DNA of 64,000 nt from Styela clava (Eukaryota > Chordata > Ascidiacea > Stolidobranchia > Styelidae). Within the stretch, counting starts at the first letter, position 1. Every line of letters starts with the position of its first letter. Positions 1 to 11,960 of this stretch are shown here, in pieces. Position numbers and translations under genes: made by a program. The notes under the pieces are model-generated. The model searched no databases. It was not told the origin of the DNA and saw nothing but the letters and a program-made list of their open reading frames with translations. The DNA lies in the NCBI RefSeq assembly GCF_964204865.1, contig NC_135262.1, forward strand, positions 13,392,001 to 13,456,000, read 5' to 3'.

Positions 1-1
1 T

Positions 2-3000
2 CGTACCCTCCCTTGGTGGCAATTTTTGACCCCACGACCAACATTTCGATCGACTACTACAGAAGGTGTAGTCGAAACGAGGCCAGTTCGACCCACCACC
101 ACAACAACCCAGGCGTCCCTCGTCGATGCGTTCGTTTTTGAAAAACCAGGCTGTTTTGCCCAACCTGAATGCATTCATCATTTTACACATAGGTAATAAC
201 TTTTGCTTTAACTTATCACAAAAACTACAAAAATTGAGATTTCGAACACGAGTATTATCACGTTTACAAGTTCAATTTCATCAAATTAAAAACCACTACA
301 AAACACACGAAATTTCCCTGTCAAATTGGATAAATGACTGACTTTGTTTAGGAATTCGTACTTTGATTATATGAGACATAGATTGGCCGCAGGCAATGGG
401 AGACGGAAGTGCTTTGCACTGACACAGATCCTAATATATTGGCAAAGTTTATATTTAGAATCAAAATAATTCCGAATAGTCAGCATATTTACACATTTTA
501 CAAAACTAATTGCGGTTCATCGTGGGTTCGATTTTTATCATTTTGAGCTCTCTTTTTTTGTTCTGTAAATAAATTAGCACAATCATATAGTGATCAGTGC
601 GTAAATTAAATTCGTAAACTAGCGACCTCGAGTTCAGGCCCTCACTAGAATAGTAGATAGAACTAGTGACTCGGAGTAGCTAGGCTTTGTCAAATTAAAA
701 AAATATTTCGTCATTTAAAACATTAATAGCTTCATGTCGTAATATGGTGCAATAATAAAAACGAAAACTGCCCAAATGTAATTTCTATTTATACTGAAGA
801 GAATGACGTGCCATTTTTTTGAATTGGCGTGAAAACGGTGCCTCGACTATAATTCTTAACCAGTAATTAGCAAAAAGTCTAAACAGTCAACGCTACTAGT
901 ACTACACGTATTTGTCGGTATTACTTTTATATATTATTATTTTTTCTCAGATATCAATTTCTGGAAGGTGTTTGCAATAATCCGATTGATAAAAACAGAG
1001 GACGGGCTGGAAGAGGGTTTAAACGATTACTACCGCCATCTTACGGTGACAAAAAAGGTATATATTTCACCTGATTTTTAGTCTAGTATCACGAACATTT
1101 TTTGGATAAAGCATTGGTTTAACCAGATTTTACTTCAAATAATTGTTGTTTTATATACTTTAAAATATATTTGTTTAATACAAATATACATTTTCATCTA
1201 GGAACTCCGCGATTGGATAAGAATGGACAAGAGCTTCACTCTGCGAGAAAGATCAGCCTGAATCTGAATTTTGCAGAACAACGAAAATCTTTAAACGTGT
1301 CTCATTTCATGCCATGGTGGGGTCAATTTATCACACATGACACACAACGAACACCAAAAACCAGAAGTAAGATCTTTAAAATTGATATTAGTTTTTAGGA
1401 TTTTGCATTAGAAAGCTGCTATTGTATACAGTCTACGAGACCGCTTTATACAGTATTTTATGATATAAAACAATGACACAAAAACCAATGCGAAGCAGTA
1501 GTCTACTTTACTCTTAGTAGTCTTTAAGAAAGTCGAAATTGTTGATAATTCTGTTTGTACTTCATTTGTAGAAGCGAATGGAGCAACCTATGATTGTGAA
1601 TGCTTGACAGAAGATAAAAGAGGTTGTGTCAATATTCCTGTTGAAAGTGATGACGTACGTTTTACAAAGAATGCTGACACTTGTCTTAAACTTGACCGAT
1701 CAGCAGTTGTACCCGACCCAGAGTGTAAGATAGTTTTCATAATGAATAAAATTATAGTATTATTTCAAGATTCTTTCACACATTTTCCCTTTTTAGTGGT
1801 AAGTTTTGCCCACAGAGTGCATTATTCAAGACGAGAATTAATTTTGTGCTATTTGGCCGAATCAGATTGAATCGAGATTCGGCAATATATATACTATTGA
1901 GGCCAATACAAAATGAATTTTTACCATTACCGAAGGACAATATCCTAACATTCGCAAAATCAAACAAGAGAGCCATTCTGAAACATATGGAGTCCTTTGA
2001 GCATTACAGTGCCGGCAGCCTACGAGACTCAAATCGAAATCCAAAAGCTCCAAATCGAAATATTTATCTAAGTCACACAGCCGTAGTAATTCACATAAAC
2101 GTCATAAAGGTACCGGTAATTTAGCAAACTAACCCATGTGTATATTTGTGTCTATAAACATCTGACCTCAATCTTCAACAGGTGATACCAGTATACGAGA
2201 ACAAGAGAACGGAGTGTCATCATATCTCGATGCTTCAAATGTTTACGGCGATAAACAATCAGACCTGGATCAATTGCTGAATCAGCATTCCAGTGAGACA
2301 TCTATTGTTGTTGCCAGAATTCGGATTGTAACTTTCATTCCCCATTTAAAATTTGATTTAATTTAAAGCTATTGCATATATGTTATTTTGACTTGTCCAT
2401 TAGACATATCGAAAATGCCCAAAATGTTCCATTTTTGACTTTGTTGGTCAAAGGCATCGCAGCTTGCTATCAGGATACACTTCGAAACTAAATATAAAAA
2501 TATTACCTTCAGAAATTGGAAAATTGCTCGTTGGAAATTACATTGGTGAAGGTGGTGAGGCTGGATTACCATTTCAGAGTCAAGTTCACAGAGATTTTGC
2601 TGCAAGAATGAGATGTGAAGTTGTTGTACATAAACCTAATGATAAACCGTGTATGCTTGCAGGTAATTCATCATGTTTTTAGCCGATGCGTTAATGTTAG
2701 TTTTTTCAATAGGCTGTATGTGAATAAAGCTTAAATACTCACCTGTCAAAGTTTACCGCATTGAAAGTTTTGAGCAAACCACATCATATATAAAACTGTT
2801 ACGCAAACGCCGAATCAATTTAGTGCTTTGTCCGACATGGAATTTGTATTTTAAGTCTGTGCAATGCTTACAACTCTCAATTAGATCTATTCAATGTATA
2901 TTTTATATAATCTTCGAAATATTTTCTCAGGAGATACTCGTGCCAATGAAAACACGGGTTTGTCGGCTCATCATGTTGTATTTCTGAGATTACACAACAA

Positions 3001-6000
3001 GATAATTGAAGAATTGAGTGAAATTAATCCACATTGGGATAAAAATACTCTGATTCAGGTAGTGTATTAATACCAAACGGACACGATTATACTTTTAAAT
3101 AAAATTTTCAAACACGCCATAAAAACAAAATCAGCATACAAGGCGAACATTTTCGAACGTATAACTAGATTTACACCTTTTGTGTTTGCTCTAATTCACC
3201 GAACTTCAGTTCAAACTGATTATAATTGAATACAGGAAACAAAAGCAATACTAGCATCAGTTTTACAACTCATAACCTTCAAGGAGTTTTTACCAGTTGT
3301 TATTGGTGAAAAACACATGGAGAGATTCAACTTGAATATTCTAGAAAAGGTAATAGCTTATCACAAAATTTTAAGTCTAAATTCTAAGGCTCTATTATTT
3401 CCCCCAGTTAGTATCCAATTTGAACGTTAACAGCATGGAATGGTGGTTTATTTAGCTTATTTCGCAACAATAAGAAACTTCCCAGCTGGTGGTATATCAG
3501 TGGGATGTATGACTTATGGCTAGAGCTATGCGAACTACAGTCGCGTCATTAACTTCGCTTTAAGTCAGTCGAAATCAATTTTTTCATTAATTAATTTTCA
3601 TTATCGATTTAATCTATTCGGAGCAAACAGAGCATAGTAGAATTTGTTACATTTGTTACATAGAATGCGAATGGGTCGCATTTCATATTGTTAGCTTAAT
3701 ATTTGACATTGTAACATGTCAATAGTTCAGTGTCACACTCACAGTTGAATCGTGATAACATGTAATTTTCTCAAACAAAACGAAATATTTCATTTGAAAG
3801 GGATATTGGCACGGTTACGACGCTTCTGTTGATGCCACAATGAGCACGGCGTTTTCGGCCGCCGCATTTAGATTTGGTCACACCGCCATAACCAAAGAAA
3901 TGAGCAGGCCAGCACCAGACTGGAGAACACCAGAGGCATCTCCTCTACCAGTGAAAGATATGTAAGGAATGAATTATTTCATATTGTCACGTCTCAAATA
4001 TTAATTTGATTGTTTATTTGTTTTTGTCAAATCCACATGGAGGCATTAAAATTCGTAAAATATCATTTTAAATACGTTCCACGAATGTGCTTCTTTCAAT
4101 CCTTTGGAATTTTGACATAGCATTTGGTGGTTTATTTAAACTAAAGTGAACGAGAACCAGCAGAAATTCCCAGAAATGTTTACAGTTATACATGAAATGA
4201 CATCGAACAAAAGATCAGAAATAAGGTCGTAAATGGTGCTACTTTTAACGTTCAGTTTTTTCAACAATGAACCTCTTCTGGAGGAATTTCATGGCGGCGT
4301 CAACTCGGTTTTACGTGGAATGGCGAAAGATGCTTCGCAACTAACTGGAACCAAAATGATCAGTGCAATGAGAGAATTCCTATTTGCAATGCCTGGTATG
4401 TTCTGAGCATAACAGTAAGAGTAATTATTCGAGTTATGTATCCTAATTAAATTTATGTATATTCATTATTTTGTTCATTGTTTTTAAAGCAAGTCTCTTA
4501 AATCTAGTTTAGGTTAGGGATTATCCGTAATCTAAATTCAGAGACGTGCATCTGTGACATTTATTCACATTATAAAGCGACTGAAAAGTATTATGGCGTC
4601 ACGTTTTTAATCACGATATCACGCTATTTATACTACTACACCTACAAGTTGTAATAAAATATTATAAACCCAATAGATATTCTCATGTATACTGAATACG
4701 GCAGCAGCTCTGTTACCTCCCATTGCCTAAAGTATGAATATCGAAGAGTTTGATTATTTTTTTTACAATTATTTCGACAGGTGAGCCAGGTCATGATCTA
4801 TTTGCAACCAACATACAGCGAGGTAGAGATCACGGTGTTCCAGGTTACAATCATTTCCGTGAATTATGTGGATTGAAAAAAGCGAGCAGTTTTGACGAAC
4901 TCGTGGAAATTCCGTTCGAATCAAGAAGTCGACTTTCTAAATTATACAAGTTAGTAACTGTATTCGCGAAATTTAAAAGTCATCATTATGGCGTAGACAT
5001 TGATATACATACTTGATAACACACATTCTCTCGTAACAAGTGTGTGCAACAAGTGGCCACTGTCGTGCAAGGGTGACCAAAAAACAGAAGCCCATATGAA
5101 AATGTGAAATATTTATTTAACACTTGAACTTTTGTTTGTTTATTATTGTACCAAAAGTTTAAGTACTCTAGGACGATTTAAACAAAAGTTATGCTCTCTC
5201 TAGAATATGTTCTTTTTTTTTTGTGCCACTCTATAAATTGAAAGGAACGAGTTATTTGTGGTTCGGAACATCATATCAAAATAATTTTTGACCTGGACTC
5301 ATTTTTTATTTAAAATATTTGAAATTTTGCAGGCATGTAGACGATATTGACTTGTACGTTGGTGGATTAGCAGAAACATTATATCCCGGTGCATCTATTG
5401 GCCCAACTTATGCCTGTATATTAGGATATCAGTTCAGAGATATGAGAAGTGGCGATAAATTCTGGTTTGAAAATGGGGGATTGTTTGCTTCATTTACACC
5501 GAGTAAGTTTGGGCAGAAATACTGCGCGGATGTTTTTTTTTTTTATTGTCCAATTAACCGATAGGGTTTGTAACGTGTCATACATATACTGCCACATAAC
5601 ATAGCAAGTTGAAATCTTATTTGTAGACTGTTAAATTAAATCACAGTAAAACATAAAAAATAATCTGTATGTATTATGAGAAACATTTAAAAGGTTAAGT
5701 ATAATTTGTATACGATCTCTCACGATTTTTGGCACCAACGAAATATCTATCTAAAATCTAAATGAATTTACATCTTCACAATGGTTAAGTTTACAATATA
5801 AATTTTACTGCACTTGTTGAGAAACTATTGTCGCTAAAATAATGATGTTATTTGGGCATTAATTTAACTTTCATTCATCTCGATATTTAATCAAAGTCAA
5901 AATAATAAATTTGAGTTGAAGTTCCTTCTTAACTTATCGAAAAAACTGTTTCATTACAGAGCAACTGGATGCGATTAGGAAATATTCTCTGGCTAAGCTC

Positions 6001-9000
6001 ATGTGCGATACAATGGCTGATTTAAGAAATATTCAACCCAGACCAATGTTATTATCATCAGCGCCGGGAAATCAACGAAAATATTGTCAGGAATATCAGA
6101 AATTGGATTTGAAAGCTTGGAAGGAGTCGCCATCCGGAGAGTCTGAGAGTGAAAGTAGTACAGAACGTGAGTGACTGTTTTCTTTCTCTTCTATTCTCCT
6201 TTTTCACGCGTCGCCATTTTTACTCTCTTTGTTATTTTTGGTACACATCGAAAGTATTCCAAAAAATCACCCCTACGATATTTTTTTTCGTTCTCACAGA
6301 TGACACTGATTGGTCACCATGGATACCGTGTGAAATGGAAGGCGTCGAAATATCAGTTTCGACCGCATTCAACGACGCTTTGAAATTTCGACCAGATGAA
6401 GTTTGCCGCGACGTTATATCTACTGAAACACGGAAGATAAATGGAATAACGCAAGTTCGATTTGAGTGTGCTCGTGGATCGATCAAAAAGACGGATTATC
6501 CTTTTATTGACTCAGGCTATGAGGGTAAGAAAGGTCTTTTTTAAATTATACTAAATGAATTAGAGAGTACCTACTTGATATCCATACTGAGCCCATACAT
6601 CCCCCCCCCCTTTTTTTTACTTCCACACTTTTTTGGGGTTCAAACCGTTACAAACAACGCTCAATATACAGTTACTCACTTTCGTTTCGTCACAGCCTAC
6701 TCTGTTACCCAACAGAGAGAGAGAGAGAGAGATTTATCATTTTCGTCAACCAAAAATAACAGTCATCGTAATAATAATAAAAACAAGAGAGCTATGCTCA
6801 AATATATGGACACGTAGCGCCACCCAATGGCAATAATTTTGATGACGTCATAGCGAGAAAAAAAAGTGATAGCCTTCTGGAGAAAAATTTTATCTTTAAC
6901 CACTGAAAATTTCAAAGCATTTGGTCCAGTATTCGAAGAGAAAAGCGTTTTTTCAATGATAATGACGAAAGAAAATAACAATAACAACAAAATTTTGAAA
7001 GATCGTTATGGCCACTAAACGTGTCCAATAAACGTGTCCAATAAGAAATAAATTAGTTTGGTATAGACGGGAGGTAGTGATACGACCAAACGGTCATCAC
7101 AGTCAACTCCCCCCCCCCCCCCTCCCCCCCACAGTTTCAGATGACTAAAATATTGGGGAGGAACATTTAAAATTATATTCTCAAAATGGAAGAATAAAAT
7201 TGGGGAGGGGAATGCCAGAGTAAATCATTTTTATTTATTTATTTATGTGGAGCGGGATTTCAAAATCAACACCTTGAGTGGGGCGCTTGGTTTAAGTTAC
7301 ATTGTACAAATGGGTTCAACCATGGTGGAATGCTCTAACAACTATTAGAAACAGGCCATTATGATTGATTATTAATACTAAGAAAACTCTTTATTTAGTT
7401 TATTGGACTCCATGGAGAGACGAATCTAATCCAGATAGACAAAGCGGAGATGATATCGAAGCAGAACCCGATAAAGAAGAATGTAAAAGACCACTCGCAA
7501 TCCAGGCTCAAACAACGAAAGAGGTAATCAGTGAATAGAAATAGTGTAGAAGAGTGGTTTTCAAATGCGTCAACCAAACTTGGTCAGAGGGTCTTACGCC
7601 TATTTAAAGTTCTAAACGACTGGATAGGTCCTGAGCTCTGGGTTGTTTTTGAAGGTTCACCGGTCCGCAGAATCTATTTTGAAATTTTACCGGTCCGCAA
7701 ATTAAAAAAGGTTGAGAACCACTGGTGCAGAAGTCATTTTTATTTTGAATCCTAATTCACGGAGTACGAGTTGATAAAGTGGGAGTAGTATGAACAACTG
7801 CCCGGTCCACTTCAGTTACTGAAGCATTTTGTTTGACACTAATGTGTGCTTCTTGAGATACTCATTTCAATTGGAAATAAACGGGCCAATGTAATTATCT
7901 GATAAAAAGTTGGGCGCTCCTGAAGTATGTGCACCAAGATGGCGCACAAATCCTAACCTGGTACAACTACTATGTTCAAGTTGTGCGCCATCTTGGTGCA
8001 CATACTTCTGGGGGTCCAAAAATTGTTGCTTTTGTCGTATTCTTTGTTGTTTCTTGCATTTCTATTTTACCATTGTCTACAAAACCAAAATACATTTTTT
8101 GTAGTGAAAGATGAGAATGTTTCCATGATCACCAATTTTGCTTATATTTTAGGCGATTCATGGTATCGGAGTTTAAACGAAAATTTTGTAGTGTTTTGAG
8201 TGTTTCTCAACAGCATACATGAATGAACGGTTGCCAGCTTTCCTCTTGTTTATTATTGTGATGAAAAATCATAAAATTATAAAAAATAAAACTCTCTCTA
8301 TTTGTCATAAAGGTCCCGGCAGGAGAAACTGGAGATGTTTTCGAATCATTTGGAACAACTCATGGACTGGTGTGTCGTGGTGATCATCAAACATCCAAGA
8401 TTTGCAATGATTATCGAGTTCGATATTTATGTCGACGAGGTAAGTTGATTTGTGTAGATTCATTTCCCAAATTTTGTAGCCTGTAGTGGGAATTTTGTAA
8501 GGGGTTTCAAGCCTTCTCCGAATACGCAGTTACTTTACACCCTAGTCTACAGTCTTTCTAACCCTCTCGGAGTTACTTGCGACAAAGAAATGATTGATTC
8601 ACTCAACAAAATTTCCGGTTCGAAATAGCGCCTCCAATGTCACAAAAAAGTATTCTCATAGACACAAATTATGCATTACGAAACTATTGGATAAACGATT
8701 TACATTTGTTTTTGATTTCACAGCAAGTATAAAAAAGAAAGCTTTCACCTTGAAATCTCCTTCTACGTCGTCATCTTCATCGTCAAGTACAAAACGTAGA
8801 AATACAAATAAGAATCCCAATGACTTAGTGTGGACACCTTGGACGAATATTGACACTCCAACAATAGAAGGCGACAAAGAATTATTAATCAATGTACAGT
8901 CGAGAGAAGGATTTTGCAGGTAGAGAATATTATATTTTTGCAATCATAACTTAGTAAGCACGCAGAAGACTGACTATGTGCCTCAAATCGAGGGTTGCGC

Positions 9001-10918
9001 TGAATTCTGTTTACTAGCTTGCTCTGCCACTACGGTAACAAAAATTCTTTATGCAGCTTTTAACACGACAGTATACGTCAATATTCATTATTTTGTTGTT
9101 GATTATCACTTTCGTAGTATCTTGATTTCAAAGGCGGCCTTCCAAAAGAAAAACCCGCGAAAGCTGCGCGAATTCAACTGTATTTGTTTACATGACCTTG
9201 GTTCGCCTCGATTAGAGAAAATTTTATTTTGTTAGTGGTTTTATTTGTACCTATTTAAATGGAGATTATAGGAATAGTAATATATACACACATAAATATA
9301 ATGCTTCACTATCCGCACTTTGGGTTCATACCGGATTAGGTTTTATTCTATACGCCAAAAATACGTAGTAAATCAGTCCTAGTGTTCACTTTATTATTTA
9401 ATCTCTCCAATTTCGCAGTGATAGTATTTGCAACCGTATTTTCAGAAACCCTTTGTACATGGAAGCACGAACGGTTGCCACCAAGATAGCAGCAAAAAGG
9501 ACAGGAGATATTTTAGACCAGTTTTCAAACAAAGTTGGTTTAATATGTATTAACAATAAACAACCTCTGAAAAGCTGTAACGATTATGAAGTGCGATACT
9601 TGTGCAGAAGCGGAGGTGAGTCTCCTACTAGACAACGTAAACAATGGATTGAACTAACGTATGGTTAATATTAGAAATGTGGGGTCGGAAATAAATTTGT
9701 CTATTCTATCCGACTCCGGGCATTCAAAAATCCAACCCTTGGATTCGGATTTTGAAAAATCTTGACTCCGAAACCGGAATTTCAAATACATAAACTTTAG
9801 AATTAACAGGCTTTGTTCTGTTTTAGTTGATTTTTTAACTCCAACTCTCGAATATATGTCACGCTTTTGGAGTTGAGTTGGCCTCCGATCTCCGATTTAA
9901 AACTTCGCCTTGTTCGGTAAATGTAATTACACAAAGTATCACAATAACAATTTGCTTCCATTTTACTTCTACTGTACATACGTCCATACTTACTCCGCTG
10001 TAGCACTCATTGTTGGGTATTCCCGTAGTGTGCATACCAGGTTAGGGTTAGGTCATAATTTAATTCCGATTTTCCTTATTTAGGTTATATTACGAGTTTC
10101 TGGACTGTCTGTGTCAGCCGAGTGAATATACCCCCCGCCCATAGGTTTCAGTCCTATAACACAACTTTATGTAAAGTAGGCGAACAAAATTAGTTACCTC
10201 CAAATTGGTACACAAACTACTGCAGCACTCATTGTTGCTGTTGTCCAGGCTTTTGTCAAGATGTATGAATTGTATGTGGCCCTTTGGTCAATAACGACCA
10301 ATGACTCACGTCTCTACTGGTTACAAAAAATTCGAACAGTTTTTTTTTTCACCAACAATTATTTAATCATCTTAATCTTTATTCATTTCATTTAGACGTC
10401 AACAGTGGACCCTCTGTACCACCATGTGAGTATACAGGATCATTAAATATGTTTTAACTAAAGTTAGATAGTGGAAAAGATAGAGAATAACATGATAAAA
10501 AGCATAGGATAAGATAAAAAGGCAATGACAACGTTTTGTTATTTTCACAAAATAGGTTGGTAAATGTTGTTGCGTTTTGGTGTATGAAATTGAACGTTAC
10601 TACAATTTTAAAAAATGTACGGGGTCTGTCATTCGATCCCAATTTTCAACATAGTCTGTTCTGTGACGTCAGATTATTAATGATTTTTTAAACACTGAAT
10701 AATGGAAGTACTGTAGATAGGTGAACGGTGGCGGTTTTGAATTTTGGCGGTTTTCATAAATATGAGTGATTCCAGATATTCATTTAAGACACTTTCTTGA
10801 ACATATACTTGATAATTGCAAGTTCGCATTATACTCAATAATTTCACTATTTCATTATTTTACAGCAATTGACGCACAAACGAAACAGTTTTGCAAAATT
10901 TATGGAGTTTGTTGTTAA
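2..10918 (+). CDS. Secreted animal haem peroxidase with three C-terminal WxxW domains (5' partial)
   Basis: Exons: 2-192, (optional 352-408), 951-1057, 1202-1366, 1572-1724, 2182-2292, 2474-2662, 2931-3058, 3236-3349, 3801-3961, 4256-4395, 4781-4949, 5333-5502, 5960-6166, 6300-6524, 7399-7523, 8313-8439, 8724-8919, 9446-9615, 10396-10425, 10866-10918. They join in one frame to 976 codons and TAA at 10916. Catalytic marks of the MPO/TPO/peroxidasin family: WGQFITHDT (distal His), REQENGVSSYLDAS (Ca loop), GDTRANENTGL (distal Arg and haem-linking Glu), FRFGHT (proximal His), NIQRGRDHGVPGYN, VDDIDLYVGGLAE. The family oxidises halides or cross-links tyrosine with H2O2 outside the cell or in vesicles. 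After the peroxidase domain come an acidic Ser/Glu linker, three WxxW modules and a Cys tail. The signal peptide lies off the window. The Asp normally before the distal His is Thr. Boundaries are by eye. Confidence 0.88.
951..6166 (+). other. Peroxidase catalytic domain coding segment
   Basis: These exons encode the An_peroxidase fold, from YQFLEGVCNN to the QLDAIRKYSLAKLMCD helix and the Ser/Glu-rich linker after it. Cysteines at the expected N-terminal disulphides are present (GVCNN, YDCECL, TCLKLDRSAVV). Introns are 100-570 bp, apart from the 830-bp one at the end of this segment's third-last junction region. Exon 1572-1724 joins directly to 2182-2292 (phase 1, giving a Cys codon). Confidence 0.85.
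6717..6733. repeat. (GA)n microsatellite
   Basis: Short run of alternating g and a inside a peroxidase intron. Nearby, 6601-6618 is a C-run followed by a T-run and 7110-7131 is a nearly pure C-run, so this intron is rich in simple sequence. Confidence 0.9.
6804..7040. repeat. Possible MITE with tggacacgt inverted ends
   Basis: tatggacacgtagcgccac near 6805 and gccactaaacgtgtcca near 7010 are imperfect inverted repeats about 200 bases apart. The right end carries a second copy of the aaacgtgtccaata 14-mer in tandem. No clear target-site duplication, so the call is tentative. Confidence 0.35.
7552..7724. mobile_element. hAT-type MITE in a peroxidase intron (173 bp)
   Basis: The left end gagtggttttcaa and right end ttgagaaccactg are near-perfect terminal inverted repeats of the widespread hAT CAGTGGTTCTCAA type. 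Flanking octamers gtgtagaa (7544-7551) and gtgcagaa (7725-7732) match 7/8 and look like an aged target-site duplication. The interior has two accggtccgca copies. No coding capacity. Confidence 0.75.
7912..8016. repeat. Foldback element, CTCCTGAAGTATGTGCACC family
   Basis: Arms of about 33 bases (7917-7949 and 7981-8014) are inverted copies around a 31-base centre that contains cctaacctggtac. The same family occurs at 18651-18754 and 42831-42967. Related segments lie at 10018-10137, 55275-55392 and 57718-57834. Confidence 0.8.
10018..10137. repeat. Dispersed repeat, GTAGTATGTGTACCAGG...GGACTGTCTG family
   Basis: This stretch in a peroxidase intron matches the interior segment of the two GGGCC-rich MITEs (55275-55392 inverted, 57718-57834) and part of 42831-42967. 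Shared blocks are ataccaggttagggttagg and ggactgtctgtgtcagccga. Left end tcccgtagtgtg; right end runs into gtgaatataccccc. Confidence 0.7.
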
Positions 10919-11163
10919 GAAGAATTATACTTTCTTTTAATTTGTCCTGATCTGTATATTTACAATCATTTTTATTTATTTTCCATGTTATGTTTGTTTG
11001 CAATATAAGCTGCCAAACAGTGCCGCATTGTTGTTTTATTGCTCAGTATCCTGTCAAGGGGTTGTTAGACAGGCCTAAATCCGTCAACATTGAGGGGGAA
11101 AATCGCGCATCCTTTGGTACGCAGTCCATCGTTTAAATCCAATCCAATACTCTACTGGTGGCG

Positions 11164-11169
11164 AATAAA
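11164..11169 (+). other. Candidate poly(A) signal of the peroxidase gene
   Basis: First AATAAA on the + strand clearly downstream of the peroxidase stop codon, about 245 bases away. It lies within gcgaataaaattttg. Confidence 0.4.
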
Positions 11170-11960
11170 ATTTTGTAAGTTTTGGAAACGCCAAGATTAC
11201 TTCATTTAAGAGCCTTATAAACTACTATATATACAATCGAAGTTGCCTCTTAGTCTTGTGTTAAGCCTTGATGTCGCGAATGTGTGACACATATATATCC
11301 CTACTGATCATAACTGCAACTAATGATCTAAATAAATATTCAATATATGTTCAACTTCATTATATGTTCAATATTACCCGGAATACTCATATGAATCGAC
11401 TGATTACATATTATACAAAGTTAGTCACGCACAATCCCATTAAACTGCAATGTTACTGTTATCCCATATAAAAAAAAATCAAGTAAAGTTATTTCATTCT
11501 AAATTGCATTGTCTACGAAAGCAGTTTATGTCGTGATTTATTTCCATTTCCTTACTGTTTAAATGTTTAAACTAATACAGAAGAAGGCGTACCATACGTT
11601 CCGAGAAATCTAAAGCTGCAGCATATTGATTACAGCTGTCTGCATAACAAGTACCGGCATGTATGTAGGGCTTGTAGGCTACAAAGTGATCGCTCAGTAA
11701 CGTACATAGTAAGGTAATTGTCTGCAGATAAGCAATTTTAGAAAAGTTTCGGATGGCTCTACAAACAGGGTGTAACTAATAGAAATAAAAGCATCAAAAA
11801 TGTAAAATACTGGATACTATATATTTTTAACTATGTCATCTATTTGAAACTGAGAACAACGCGTTAAATCTAAAGAAGCATAACGGTATCAGGTAAAAAG
11901 AATATCTAGCATATATATATAATAGTCTGTAACTGTTATTCTTCAAGCAGAGTTTTAATC
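11170..11960. other. Intergenic interval between peroxidase and methyltransferase 1
   Basis: No ORF with protein-like composition and no repeat with clear ends. The last 20 bases before 11961 contain a pyrimidine-rich tract ending in two AGs (ttattcttcaagcag), which could be a splice acceptor for a short leader exon. Confidence 0.4.

Larger units (their letters stand above)
6300..9615 (+). other. Three WxxW (mucin/CILP-type) domains
   Basis: Domain 1 is in exon 6300-6524 (DWSPWIPCE, then EVC and VRFEC). Domain 2 is split over 7399-7523 and 8313-8439 (YWTPW, EEC, GLVC, C-DYRVRYLC). Domain 3 is over 8724-8919 and 9446-9615 (VWTPW, GFC, GLIC, C-DYEVRYLC). The W-x-x-W start and the C-x-D-Y-x-V-R-Y-L-C end are the signature of Pfam Mucin2_WxxW, found in gel-forming mucins, otogelin and CILP. 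Domain 1 lacks the canonical C-terminal part and may be degenerate. A Ser tract and a Lys/Arg stretch precede domain 3. Confidence 0.75.

Noticed and set aside
2002-2108. Open stretch encoding a Lys/Ser/Arg-rich segment (KSKSSKSKYLSKSHSRSN) in a peroxidase intron with a GT donor in the right phase
   Set aside because: It needs a weak acceptor (gagtcctttgag), and direct splicing 1724-2182 already gives a clean frame with a Cys codon. It may be an alternative exon but cannot be supported.
10041-10052. TTAGGGTTAGG as interstitial telomere repeat
   Set aside because: Only two units, always inside the same dispersed repeat (also 18705, 55360, 57740), so it belongs to that repeat and not to a telomere.
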